A stretch of 64,000 bases of DNA, taken from contig NZ_JAJTTE010000017.1 in NCBI RefSeq assembly GCF_021343995.1, positions 62,001 to 126,000 on the forward strand. The letters are read 5' to 3'. Origin of the DNA: Pseudonocardia terrae. Lineage in GTDB: Bacteria; Actinomycetota; Actinomycetes; Mycobacteriales; Pseudonocardiaceae. The number at the start of each line of letters is the position of its first letter. The first letter of the stretch is position 1. Made by a program: the position numbers and the translations under genes. Below, piece after piece: positions 1 through 7,421 of the stretch. A model generated the notes under the pieces. The model made no database searches. It was not told where the DNA came from and saw only the letters and a program-made list of their open reading frames with translations.

Positions 1-1439
1 TCCCGGATCGCCGGATGCCCGTACAGCACGTCCTCGACCTCGCGCGGCCAGATCTTGTAGCCGCCCGCGTTGATCTGGTCCTTCTTGCGGTCGACGAGGT
101 AGAACCAGCCGTCGGCGTCCATGAAGCCGACGTCGCCGGTGCGCAGCTCGCCGTCCGGCAGCGCGTGCGCGGTCTCCTCCGGCTTGTTCCAGTAGCCGGG
201 CACCACCTGCGGGCCCCGGATCACGATCTCGCCGACCTCGCCGACGGGCAGCTCGCGGCCGTCGTCGTCGATCACCCGGACCACGGTGTTCGCGACCGGG
301 ACCCCCACCGACAGCGCGCCCGAGGTCGGGTCAACGGGCGCGCGGGCGCCGAACGGCCCGACGTGGCTCGGCGAGGTGGTCTCGGTGAGGCCGTAGGCGT
401 TGTGGATGTACGGGCCGACCTTGCGCTCGAAGGCCTCCACGACCGCCGGGGCGACGGGCGCGCCGCCGCTGTAGACCTTCGTCAGCGAGGAGAGGTCGCG
501 GGCCGTCGCGTCCGGGTGCTCCATCATCGCGATGAACACGGGGATCGCGCCGACGACGAAGGTCGCCCGCCAGTGTTCGACCAGCTCGAGCACGGTGCCG
601 GCGTCGAACCGGAAGGCCAGCACCACGGGCGCGCCGGTCAGCGCCGCGACGGCGAGGTGGCCGATCAGTCCGGTGATGTGGAAGAGCGGGGCCACGCCGA
701 GGATCACGTCGTCGGGACCGAGATGGATCCAGTCCCGGTAGGTCATGGCGTTGAAGACGACGTTGCGGTGCGTGTTGGTCGCGCCCTTCGGCGGGCCGGT
801 CGTGCCCGACGTGTAGGTGAGGAACGCGACGTCGTCGGGGCCCGGCTCGGGTACCGCGGGCGGCGGGTCGCCCGCGTGCTGCGCGATCAGGTCCCGCAGG
901 TCGACGGCGCTGGCGGGGCGCTGGCGACAGCTGCCCGCCAGCAGGCCGGGGACGACGTCGTCGCCGAGGGGGTCGAGCTCCGAGGTGGTCACCAGGGTGC
1001 GGACCGCGGTGGACGGCTGGACCTGCAACGCCACGGGGTGCAACGACTCCAGTGCGACGAGGACCGAGGCGCCCGAGTCGGCGAGGATCACCTGCAGCTC
1101 ACGCTCGCGCAGCATCGGGTTGACCGGGACGACGATCCCGCCGGCCTTCCACACGCCGAGCATCACGACGGCCCACTGGGGCACGTTCTGCAGGTACACG
1201 GCCACGCGGTCGCCCGGTTCGAGGCCGAGCGCGACCAGGCCGGCCGCGAGCGCGTCGGAGTCCGCGTCGACCTCGCCGCCGGTGTGGCTGGTGTGGAAGT
1301 AGTGGAGGAACGGGCGTTCGGGGCTCGCCTTCGCGGTCGCCCGCCACATCGCGAGGGCGGAGGGGAACTCCGGCTCGACGTCGGCCGGGACGCCCTCGTC
1401 GTACCGGGCGAGCCAGGGGCGGTCCGCGTAGGTGGTCAT
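1..1439 (-). CDS. AMP-dependent acyl-CoA synthetase (FadD/long-chain fatty acid CoA ligase type), 3' end cut by window edge
   Basis: The reverse strand reads an ANL-superfamily adenylating enzyme from an ATG at 1439 for about 479 codons before leaving the window. The phosphate-binding signature YTSGTTGPPKG lies near residue 207. The aromatic-turn motif NAYGLTETT and the hinge region (GDVGFMDADGWFYLVDRKKD) follow in the correct order, so only the last part of the C-terminal lid is missing. Members activate carboxylic acids, usually fatty acids, to acyl-CoA through an acyl-adenylate. The start reads MTTYADRPWLARYDEG. The AraC regulator diverges from it, which suggests but does not prove local control. 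The exact substrate cannot be read from the sequence. Confidence 0.93.
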   Translation of the reverse strand, partial: MTTYADRPWLARYDEGVPADVEPEFPSALAMWRATAKASPERPFLHYFHTSHTGGEVDADSDALAAGLVALGLEPGDRVAVYLQNVPQWAVVMLGVWKAGGIVVPVNPMLRERELQVILADSGASVLVALESLHPVALQVQPSTAVRTLVTTSELDPLGDDVVPGLLAGSCRQRPASAVDLRDLIAQHAGDPPPAVPEPGPDDVAFLTYTSGTTGPPKGATNTHRNVVFNAMTYRDWIHLGPDDVILGVAPLFHITGLIGHLAVAALTGAPVVLAFRFDAGTVLELVEHWRATFVVGAIPVFIAMMEHPDATARDLSSLTKVYSGGAPVAPAVVEAFERKVGPYIHNAYGLTETTSPSHVGPFGARAPVDPTSGALSVGVPVANTVVRVIDDDGRELPVGEVGEIVIRGPQVVPGYWNKPEETAHALPDGELRTGDVGFMDADGWFYLVDRKKDQINAGGYKIWPREVEDVLYGHPAIR

Positions 1440-1524
1440 GGACGACAGTGAACCGCGCGGTGTGACTCCTGTCACTTCCGCTGGGTCGCGCAATTCTGTC
1501 GGGGGGTCGCGGCATGCTGTGCGC

Positions 1525-2334
1525 GTGCAGTCGACCACCAGCGAGTACGGCATCCTGGGCGTGCGGGACGTCGACTTCCGGCTCGACCGGTACCCGCCGT
1601 CGCCGGACCTCGCCGAGCTGGTCGAGCGGCACTGGGTGGTCACGTGGGGGCTGCCGCCGGGGCGGCGGGCGTCGGTCACGCTGCTGCCGCAGCCGTGCGT
1701 CAACGTGGTGCTCGACCGCGGGATGCTCGCGGTCGCCGGGGTGGGCCGGGAGCGGTTCACCTACGCCTACACCGACGAGGGCCGGGTCTTCGGCACGAAG
1801 TTCCGTCCGGGTGCGTTCCTGCCCTTCCTCGGGCGCCCGGTCTCCACGATCACGGACGTCACGCTGCCCGCTGCCCGGCTGTGGGGTCCGCCGGCCGACG
1901 AGCTGGCCGCGCGCATGACGGGGCCCGTGCCCGAGCTGATCGCGCAGATGGAGGGGTTCCTGCGCTCGCGGTGGCCGGAGCCGGATCCGCAGGTCGAGCT
2001 CGTCGGGCGGATCGTCGCGGCGTTGCTGCGCGCCCGGGAGGTGGCGCGCGTCGAGGACATCGTCGAGCGGTTCGGCATCCCGGCCCGGACCCTGCAACGG
2101 CTGTTCGCGCGGTACGTCGGGGTGAGTCCGAAGTTCGTGCTGCGCCGCTACCGGTTGCACGAGGCCGCGGCGCGGCTGGCCGAGGAGCAGGACCGGCCCT
2201 GGGCGGAGGTGGCCGCGGAGCTCGGGTACTTCGACCAGTCGCACTTCATCCGGGACTTCGGTGCGGCGATCGGGTTGACGCCGGTCGCGTACGCCCAGGC
2301 CTGCCGCCGGCGGGAGGAGCCGGTCGGCGCCTAG
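1525..2334 (+). CDS. AraC-family transcriptional regulator
   Basis: This is a 269-residue regulator if the GTG at 1525 (VQSTTSEYGILG) is used. An upstream in-frame ATG at 1432 would overlap the start of the divergent CoA ligase and add low-complexity residues, so I prefer the GTG. The N-terminal half resembles the ligand or dimerisation domain often found with AraC HTH regions (DUF6597-like). The C-terminal third carries the paired HTH region, with VEDIVERFGIPARTLQRLF and the second helix ending in FDQSHFIRDFG, a classic AraC signature. It probably controls the divergent acyl-CoA ligase or the thioesterase 52 bp downstream. No effector can be deduced. Confidence 0.9.
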   Translation: MQSTTSEYGILGVRDVDFRLDRYPPSPDLAELVERHWVVTWGLPPGRRASVTLLPQPCVNVVLDRGMLAVAGVGRERFTYAYTDEGRVFGTKFRPGAFLPFLGRPVSTITDVTLPAARLWGPPADELAARMTGPVPELIAQMEGFLRSRWPEPDPQVELVGRIVAALLRAREVARVEDIVERFGIPARTLQRLFARYVGVSPKFVLRRYRLHEAAARLAEEQDRPWAEVAAELGYFDQSHFIRDFGAAIGLTPVAYAQACRRREEPVGA

Positions 2335-2386
2335 GTTTCTCTGCGCTATCCAGCTATGGTGGAGGGACACGACCGAGGAGGAGCCG

Positions 2387-2884
2387 ATGACGGACGTCCA
2401 GCCCGCCCTGAACGAACGCACCCACCGCTGGGAGGACCCGGCCGGCATGGCCGCGGCCGCCGGGATGGACGGACTGTCCGTCATGCGGGCGGTGCTGACC
2501 GGCGAGCTGCCCGCGCCGCCGATCGCCGGCCTGCTGGGCTTCGAGCTGGAGTCGGTCGGGGAGGGTCGCGCCGTGTTCACGATGCAGCCCGGCGACCACC
2601 ACTACAACCCGCTCGGCTCGGTCCACGGCGGCGTCTACGCGACCCTCCTGGACTCCGCGCTGGGCTGCGCGGTGCACACCACGCTCCCCGCCGACGTCGG
2701 CTACACCAGCCTCGACCTGGACGTGAAGTTCCTGCGCCGCATCACCACCGACACCGGGCTCGTCCGTGCGACGGGGTGGGTCGTGCACGGCGGCCGCAGC
2801 ACCGCCCTCGCCCGCGCCGACCTGCGCGACGCCACGGGCCGCCTGCTCGCCGAGGGCAGCTCCAGCTGCATGATCTTCCGCTGA
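2387..2884 (+). CDS. PaaI-family hotdog thioesterase
   Basis: This 165-residue protein has the hotdog-fold pattern of PaaI/YdiI acyl-CoA thioesterases. A long helix follows HHYNPLGSVHGGVYATLLDS, where the HGG and the acidic residue that follows form the family active site. The C-terminal strands contain the alternating SLDLDVKFLR segment. These enzymes hydrolyse aromatic or short-chain acyl-CoA. An N-terminal extension of about 45 residues precedes the fold. The ATG at 2387 is set by the ribosome-binding site GAGGAGG just upstream. It lies directly behind the AraC gene, in the same direction. Confidence 0.92.
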   Translation: MTDVQPALNERTHRWEDPAGMAAAAGMDGLSVMRAVLTGELPAPPIAGLLGFELESVGEGRAVFTMQPGDHHYNPLGSVHGGVYATLLDSALGCAVHTTLPADVGYTSLDLDVKFLRRITTDTGLVRATGWVVHGGRSTALARADLRDATGRLLAEGSSSCMIFR

Positions 2885-2937
2885 GCGCGCCGCCCTGCGG
2901 GTGATCCGCAGGCGGGCCGATGCGGCAGACTCGTCGC

Positions 2938-3114
2938 GTGGCAGACGACGACACCTCCACCGCCCTCCCGCAGACCTGCGTCCGGTGCGGGCAGGTCGCC
3001 CTGCTGCGGATCGTCGGCCGCTGCGGCGACTGCATCGGCGCCCTCGGGCTCGCGGGCGGCGAGGACTACACGGCCTGGCGGGCCGAGGTGAAGGCGGAGT
3101 TCGGGGCGAAGTAG
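2938..3114 (+). CDS. Small CxxC/CxxC zinc-ribbon-like protein
   Basis: This is a 58-residue protein from the GTG at 2938 (VADDDTSTALPQTC). An ATG six codons upstream is possible. Two cysteine pairs, CVRC and CGDC, are 16 residues apart and would suit a structural zinc ribbon. The rest is short and ends in a charged helix (WRAEVKAEFGAK). I recognise no function. Such proteins are common as small conserved actinobacterial hypotheticals. Confidence 0.6.
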   Translation: MADDDTSTALPQTCVRCGQVALLRIVGRCGDCIGALGLAGGEDYTAWRAEVKAEFGAK

Positions 3115-3218
3115 GGCCGGTTCAGGCGCATTCGGGTCGGAGTTCGGATTCGGGTGTAATGCCCTGCTCCGTCCGGCCGATGGGTGAGGCGCAGCCCTCG
3201 AGACCGCCCGGAGCCGCC

Positions 3219-3719
3219 ATGACCTTCTCGACCGAGCCCACCCCTGCCCGTCCGCGCCGCCGCGGCCGCACGATCGTCCTGGCCGTCGCCGTCCTCGGGC
3301 TGCTCGTCGTGGTGGCGGTGGGGGTCGTCGTGAACCTCGGGTCGGCGCCGTCGCCGTTCGTCGAGGAGCCGGCGCGGTCCTTGACCGCCCGGGACTGGGC
3401 GTTGATCGCGAAGGACCCGGAGGCGCACTCGGGCGAGCGGGTGGTGGTCCACGGCCTGGTCACGCAGTTCGACAGCACGACCGGCACGAAGCGCTTCCGC
3501 GCCGAGGTCGACGCGGTCCCGCAGGAGGACTCGATCTCCGGGACGAACACGATCCTGACCGGCAGCGGGCGCGACCTCGACCCGGTCGTCGAGGGCGACC
3601 TCTTCACGGCCGAGGTGACCGTCGAGGGTGCGGCGAGCTACGACACCGCCCTCGGCGGCAGCACCACGGCGCCGGAGCTGGAGGTCGACAGCATCACGGT
3701 GACCGGGCACGTCGGCTGA
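3219..3719 (+). CDS. Single-pass membrane-anchored protein with extracytoplasmic OB-like domain
   Basis: The protein has 166 residues. A basic N-terminus (PARPRRRGRT) is followed by one hydrophobic helix of about 22 residues (about 19-40), so the remainder should face the outside. The outer domain has a pattern seen in tRNA_anti-like/OB-fold secreted domains: GERVVVHGLVTQFD, then FRAEVDAVPQEDS, then EGDLFTAEVTVEG. No catalytic residues are evident. The ATG at 3219 is the first start that gives a normal N-terminus. The open frame continues upstream but overlaps the small zinc-ribbon gene. Confidence 0.72.
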   Translation: MTFSTEPTPARPRRRGRTIVLAVAVLGLLVVVAVGVVVNLGSAPSPFVEEPARSLTARDWALIAKDPEAHSGERVVVHGLVTQFDSTTGTKRFRAEVDAVPQEDSISGTNTILTGSGRDLDPVVEGDLFTAEVTVEGAASYDTALGGSTTAPELEVDSITVTGHVG

Positions 3720-3757
3720 GCGGCCGTCACGGCTGATCACGGCCGGCGGCCCGACAG

Positions 3758-3911
3758 GAACTGCCGATTCGCGCTGCCCGAACTGCCGACTCGCGCTGCC
3801 GGAACTGTCGCCTTGCGCTGCCGGAACTGTCGCCTTGCGCTACCCGAACTGCCGACTCGCGCTACCCGAACTGCCGACTCGCGCTACGGGAAGTGCCGAC
3901 TCGCGCTGCCG
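3758..3911. repeat. Tandem array of seven 22-bp units with CGACTCGCGCT core
   Basis: Seven consecutive 22-bp units begin at 3758, 3780, 3802, 3824, 3846, 3868 and 3890. Each starts GAACTG (last copy GAAGTG) and four carry the core CCGACTCGCGCT. Copy 1 differs by one base (GATTCGCGCT), and copies 3 and 4 share the variant GTCGCCTTGCGCT. There are no spacers, so this is not CRISPR. The array fills most of the 355-bp gap before the YCII gene; the remaining 160 bp (3912-4074) show nothing I can name. A second array with the same period and core lies at 53869-54018. Confidence 0.9.
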
Positions 3912-4074
3912 GGGCGGAGGAACGCGTCACGAAAGGGCGTCGGGGGGCGAGGGTCTGGTGGGGCCCGGAAGTCGGCGGAAGAATTCCGGGAGCGACTGTC
4001 CCGGCGGGCGGTCCCCTGTTCGTCCCTCGGGTGACGCCGGATCCCGCCGGCGCGAGGAGATCCAGGAGGATCCG

Positions 4075-4434
4075 ATGCCTCAGTACGCAGCCCTCATCTA
4101 CAACGCCGACGTCGACTGGACCCGACCGGAGTTCGCGGACGTCATGAAGGAGTACGGCGAGTTCGGGCAGGTGGCGGCCGCCGTGATCCGCGGCGGCGCC
4201 GCGCTCTACCAGACCGGCACCGCGACCACGGTGCGCGTGCAGGGCGGCAAGGGCGGCGACGTCCTCACGACGGACGGGCCCTACGCCGAGACCAAGGAGG
4301 CCCTGACCGGCTTCTACCTGTTCGAGTGCGCCGACCTCGACGAGGCGGTCAAGTGGGCCGCGCAGATCCCCGGCTCGTGGGACGGCGCGGTCGAGGTGCG
4401 ACCGGTGATCGACTTCGGGTCGCAGGGCGGGTGA
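4075..4434 (+). CDS. YCII/DGPF-domain protein paired with ECF sigma factor
   Basis: This 119-residue YCII-related protein shows the DGPF-type signature as TTDGPYAETKEALTGFYLFE, followed by DLDEAVKWAAQIP. The ATG at 4075 follows a GGAGGA ribosome-binding site. Its stop overlaps the GTG of the next gene (GTGA), implying translational coupling. DGPF proteins are the known genomic partners of ECF42 sigma factors. Their biochemical role is not settled, but a ligand-binding or enzymatic role is suspected from the ferredoxin-like fold. Confidence 0.93.
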   Translation: MPQYAALIYNADVDWTRPEFADVMKEYGEFGQVAAAVIRGGAALYQTGTATTVRVQGGKGGDVLTTDGPYAETKEALTGFYLFECADLDEAVKWAAQIPGSWDGAVEVRPVIDFGSQGG

Positions 4435-5657
4435 CCGACGGGCCGGCCCGCGCGGTCCTCGTCCGCCTCGTGCGCGACGAGGGCCGCCGGGTGCTGGCCA
4501 CGCTCGTCCGGCAGCTCGGCGACCTCCCGCTCGCCGAGGACGCGGTGCAGGACGCGGTGCTGCGCGCCCTGGAGACCTGGCCGCGCGACGGCGTGCCCGA
4601 GCAGCCCCGGGCCTGGCTCACCCTGACGGCCAGGCGCCGCGCGATCGACCTGCTCCGCCGGGAGGCCGTGCGGCCGGGGAAGGAGGCACTCGCCGTGGTG
4701 CCCGAGGACCCGCCCCCGCCCGAGATCGTGCGCGACGACCTGCTCCGGCTGATCTTCGTCTGCTGCCACCCCGCGCTCGCGCACGAGACACAGGTGGCGC
4801 TGGCCCTCCGCACGCTGTGCGGGCTGTCGGTCGCCGAGGTCGGGCAGGCGCTGCTCGTGCCCGAGGAGACGATGGCGAAGCGGCTGACCAGGGCGCGGCA
4901 GAAGATCGCGAAGGCCGCGATCCCGTACCGCGTCCCCGACGACCACGAGCTGCCCGACCGGCTGCGCGGCGTGCTCGCCACCGTCTACCTGCTGTTCACC
5001 GAGGGATACGACCCGGTCGGCGAGGTCCGCCCCACCCTCGTCGAGGAGGCGGTCCGGCTCACCCGGCTGCTGCGCGAGCTGATGCCGGGGGAGGCGTCCG
5101 TGCTCGGCCTGCTCGCCCTCGAGTTGCTCACGGACTCGCGCCGGGAGGCCCGGCGCGACACCGCCGGCCTGCCCGTGCTGCTCGCCGACCAGGACCGTTC
5201 CCGGTGGCGCCGGGACCTGATCGAGGAGGGCGTGCTGCTGGTCGGGGAGGGCCTGCGCCGCAGCCCGGACCGGCCCGATCCCTACGTGGTGCAGGCCGCG
5301 ATCGCGGCCTGCCACGCCCTCGCCCCGACCTGGGCGGACACGGACTGGGCGGCGGTGGTCTCCTGGTACGACGTGCTGGTGGAGGTCGAGGACACGCCGG
5401 TCGTCCGGCTGAACCGGGCGGCCGCCCTGGCCGAGCGGGACGGGCCCGCCGCCGGCCTGGCCGCGGTCGACGCCGTCGCGGGGTTGGAGCGCTACCCCCT
5501 GCGGCACGCCGCCCGGGCCGAGCTCCTCGGCCGGCTGGGCGATCACGCCGCGGCCCACGCGGCCTACGACGCCGCCCTCGCCCTCCCACAGGACCCGACC
5601 CAGGCCGCGCAGCTGCGCCGGCGTCGCGACCGGGCTACCGGGCCGACGGGCGGATGA
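4431..5657 (+). CDS. ECF sigma factor with long C-terminal extension (ECF42-like)
   Basis: The 408-residue protein begins with sigma region 2 (VRDEGRRVLATLVRQLGDLPLAEDAVQDAV). Region 4 follows, where a helix-turn-helix reads LRTLCGLSVAEVGQALLVPEETMAKRL. A helical extension of more than 200 residues ends in a TPR-like segment (NRAAALAERDGPAAGLAAVDAV). That architecture plus the overlapping upstream YCII/DGPF gene matches ECF42, which lacks an anti-sigma factor and is controlled through its own C-terminal extension. The GTG at 4431 is fixed by the overlap with the YCII stop. Its last 23 bp overlap the end of the convergent oxidoreductase gene. Confidence 0.92.
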   Translation: MTDGPARAVLVRLVRDEGRRVLATLVRQLGDLPLAEDAVQDAVLRALETWPRDGVPEQPRAWLTLTARRRAIDLLRREAVRPGKEALAVVPEDPPPPEIVRDDLLRLIFVCCHPALAHETQVALALRTLCGLSVAEVGQALLVPEETMAKRLTRARQKIAKAAIPYRVPDDHELPDRLRGVLATVYLLFTEGYDPVGEVRPTLVEEAVRLTRLLRELMPGEASVLGLLALELLTDSRREARRDTAGLPVLLADQDRSRWRRDLIEEGVLLVGEGLRRSPDRPDPYVVQAAIAACHALAPTWADTDWAAVVSWYDVLVEVEDTPVVRLNRAAALAERDGPAAGLAAVDAVAGLERYPLRHAARAELLGRLGDHAAAHAAYDAALALPQDPTQAAQLRRRRDRATGPTGG

Positions 5658-6501
5658 TCTCGTCCGCGACCCAGCGGGCGACGCCGTCCGGGTAGGGGTT
5701 GGGCAGGCCGAGGACGACGTGCCCGAAGCCGGCGTCGAGCGCCTCGTCGATCGCCTTCCGGGTGGTGTCCGGCCGCTCGTAGGAGACCGGCAGGTGGATC
5801 GAGCGGACGATCGAGGCGGGGTCCCGGCCGATCTCCGCGCAGTACCGGTCCAGCAGCGCGCTGCGGCGCGCGCAGTCGGCGATGTCGCCGCCCGGGATGT
5901 TCCACAGGTCGGCGTGCTCGGCCACCACGCGCAGCGTCGCAGCCGCGCGCCCGCCGATCATGATCGGCGGATGGGGACGCTGCACCGGTTTCGGGTTGCC
6001 GAAGGCCCCGCGCAGCTGCACGTAGCTGCCGTCGAAGTCGAACGGCTCGTCCTCGGTCCACAACCGCCGGATCACCGTGCACGCCTCCGCGAGACTGCCG
6101 ACGGCGTGGGCGGTGTCGTGGAAGGGCAGGCCATGGGCCTCGTACTCGCGCCGGGCCAGGGGATGGCCGGGGCGGGACCCGACGCCGATCCCGAAGTCCA
6201 GCCGCCCGTCGGAGACGACGTCGACCGTCGTCGCGATCTTCGCCAGCATCGCGGGCGGCCGGAAGCGGTTGCTGGTCACCAGCAGCCCGAGACGCAGCCG
6301 CCGGGTCTGCGCGGCGAGCGCCGCGAGCAGCGTCCACCCCTCGAAGATCGGGCCGTCCGGGTCGCCGCCGATCGGCAGGAGGTGGTCGAACAGCCAGGCG
6401 TGCTCGATCTCGGGGATCGCGTCGGCCTCGCGCCACACCCGCAGGACGTCCTGGTAGCCGACCTGCATCGGGGCGGTCGCGATCCCGACACTCGCGCTCA
6501 T
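5635..6501 (-). CDS. LLM-class F420-dependent oxidoreductase
   Basis: The 288-residue protein has the luciferase-like TIM-barrel pattern of F420-dependent oxidoreductases. It contains an early strand SVGIATAPMQVGYQ, IEHAWLFDHLLPIGGDPDGP, LRLGLLVTSNRFRPPAMLAK and the family segment LDFGIGVGSRPGHPLARREYEAHG. The C-terminal half contains HPPIMIGGRAAATLRVVAEHADLW. Members move hydride between cofactor F420 and varied substrates, which the sequence does not specify. The ATG at 6501 is preceded by GAGGAG. A pair of perfect 15-bp palindromes lies about 90-130 bp upstream, between this gene and the divergent MEDS gene. Confidence 0.93.
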   Translation of the reverse strand: MSASVGIATAPMQVGYQDVLRVWREADAIPEIEHAWLFDHLLPIGGDPDGPIFEGWTLLAALAAQTRRLRLGLLVTSNRFRPPAMLAKIATTVDVVSDGRLDFGIGVGSRPGHPLARREYEAHGLPFHDTAHAVGSLAEACTVIRRLWTEDEPFDFDGSYVQLRGAFGNPKPVQRPHPPIMIGGRAAATLRVVAEHADLWNIPGGDIADCARRSALLDRYCAEIGRDPASIVRSIHLPVSYERPDTTRKAIDEALDAGFGHVVLGLPNPYPDGVARWVADEIIRPSAR

Positions 6502-6589
6502 CGACGTCGCTCCTCATCGCCGCAACAGAGAGTGCAGTACTTCATGGCTCGCCCCTTCCCGAGGGAGGTCCGCCCGAAGCGAGCGGATC

Positions 6590-6628
6590 CGGAACATCGT
6601 TCCGCCGAACATACGGAACTACGTTCCG
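6590..6628. promoter_or_regulatory. Two perfect palindromic operator candidates CGGAAC-N3-GTTCCG
   Basis: CGGAACATCGTTCCG (6590-6604) and CGGAACTACGTTCCG (6614-6628) are perfect six-base inverted repeats around three-base spacers, with centres 24 bp apart. They sit in the intergenic region between the F420-type oxidoreductase (start 6501) and the MEDS-STAS gene. Such doubled palindromes are typical of dimeric repressors bound as a pair. No obvious repressor gene is adjacent, so the regulator is unknown. Confidence 0.65.
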
Positions 6629-6629
6629 G

Positions 6630-7421
6630 TTGTCGAGCCCTACGGCCCGCCGTGTGGTCCGCGGCGCAACGGGTACCGCGCAGGAGGGGCAGTCGTACCC
6701 GGGGAGGCATGCAGCCTCGGCCGCGGAGCTGGCCGGGGTCGCCGCGGAGCTCGGGGCCGGGGTGCGGCCGGGTGCCGTCGAGGTCGTCGCGGTGCGGTCG
6801 GTGTACGGCGCCGACGCGGTCGTCGAGCCCGAGGCCCAGGTCCGCACCTACGCGGCCGCGACCAACGCCGCCGTGGCCGACGGGTTCACCGGCCTGCGCG
6901 TGGCCGCCGAGATCACCACGCTGGTGCGCACCACCGCGCAGCGGGACGCGTTCGCCCGCTACGAGCAGCGCATCGATCGCTTCATGACCCGGCACCCCTT
7001 CTCCGCGGTCTGCGCCTACGACCGCGAGGTCCTGGGCGTGGCGGCCCTCGCCGAGCTCGCCTGCGTGCACCCGGCCGCCAGTCCGGGGGCCACCCCGTTC
7101 CGCTTCTTCGCCCGCGACGGGGTCGACGCCGTGCTCGGCGGGGAGATCGACCGCACCGCTCGCGAGCTGCTCGCCCGCACGCTCGACCGCGCCGAGCTCG
7201 CCCCCCGTGGCGACGAGCTGGTCGTCGACGCCGCGGAGCTCGGCTTCCTCGACCACCGCGGGCTCCTCCTGCTCGACGAGCTGGGCCACCGCGAGGAGGC
7301 CGTCGTCGCCCTGCGCGACGCCCCGGCCGTCGTCGGGCGGATGGCCGCGCTGCTCGGGCTCGCCCGCATCCGCGTCGACACCGTCGGTACGACCGTCGAC
7401 ACCATCGGTACGACCACATGA
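6630..7421 (+). CDS. N-terminally short MEDS-STAS protein (anti-anti-sigma-like)
   Basis: The protein has up to 263 residues. The first part matches the second half of a MEDS sensory domain (VQTYAAATN-like segment, GFTGLRVAAEITTLV, QRIDRFMTRHPFSAVCAYDRE). A C-terminal STAS domain follows (ELVVDAAELGFLDHRGLLLLDE). The usual N-terminal MEDS part is missing, and the upstream sequence contains no frame that would supply it. The serine normally phosphorylated in anti-anti-sigma STAS domains is replaced in FLDHRG, so switching by phosphorylation is doubtful. The start is uncertain: TTG at 6630, GTG at 6654 or later. The stop overlaps the next gene's ATG. Confidence 0.8.
   Translation: MSSPTARRVVRGATGTAQEGQSYPGRHAASAAELAGVAAELGAGVRPGAVEVVAVRSVYGADAVVEPEAQVRTYAAATNAAVADGFTGLRVAAEITTLVRTTAQRDAFARYEQRIDRFMTRHPFSAVCAYDREVLGVAALAELACVHPAASPGATPFRFFARDGVDAVLGGEIDRTARELLARTLDRAELAPRGDELVVDAAELGFLDHRGLLLLDELGHREEAVVALRDAPAVVGRMAALLGLARIRVDTVGTTVDTIGTTT

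Noticed and set aside
15..1451. Forward-strand open frame of 478 codons
   Set aside because: It is the antisense shadow of the acyl-CoA synthetase, whose reverse frame carries the complete adenylation motifs.
3758..3911. Possible CRISPR array
   Set aside because: Units are contiguous 22-bp tandem repeats with no unique spacers and no cas genes nearby.
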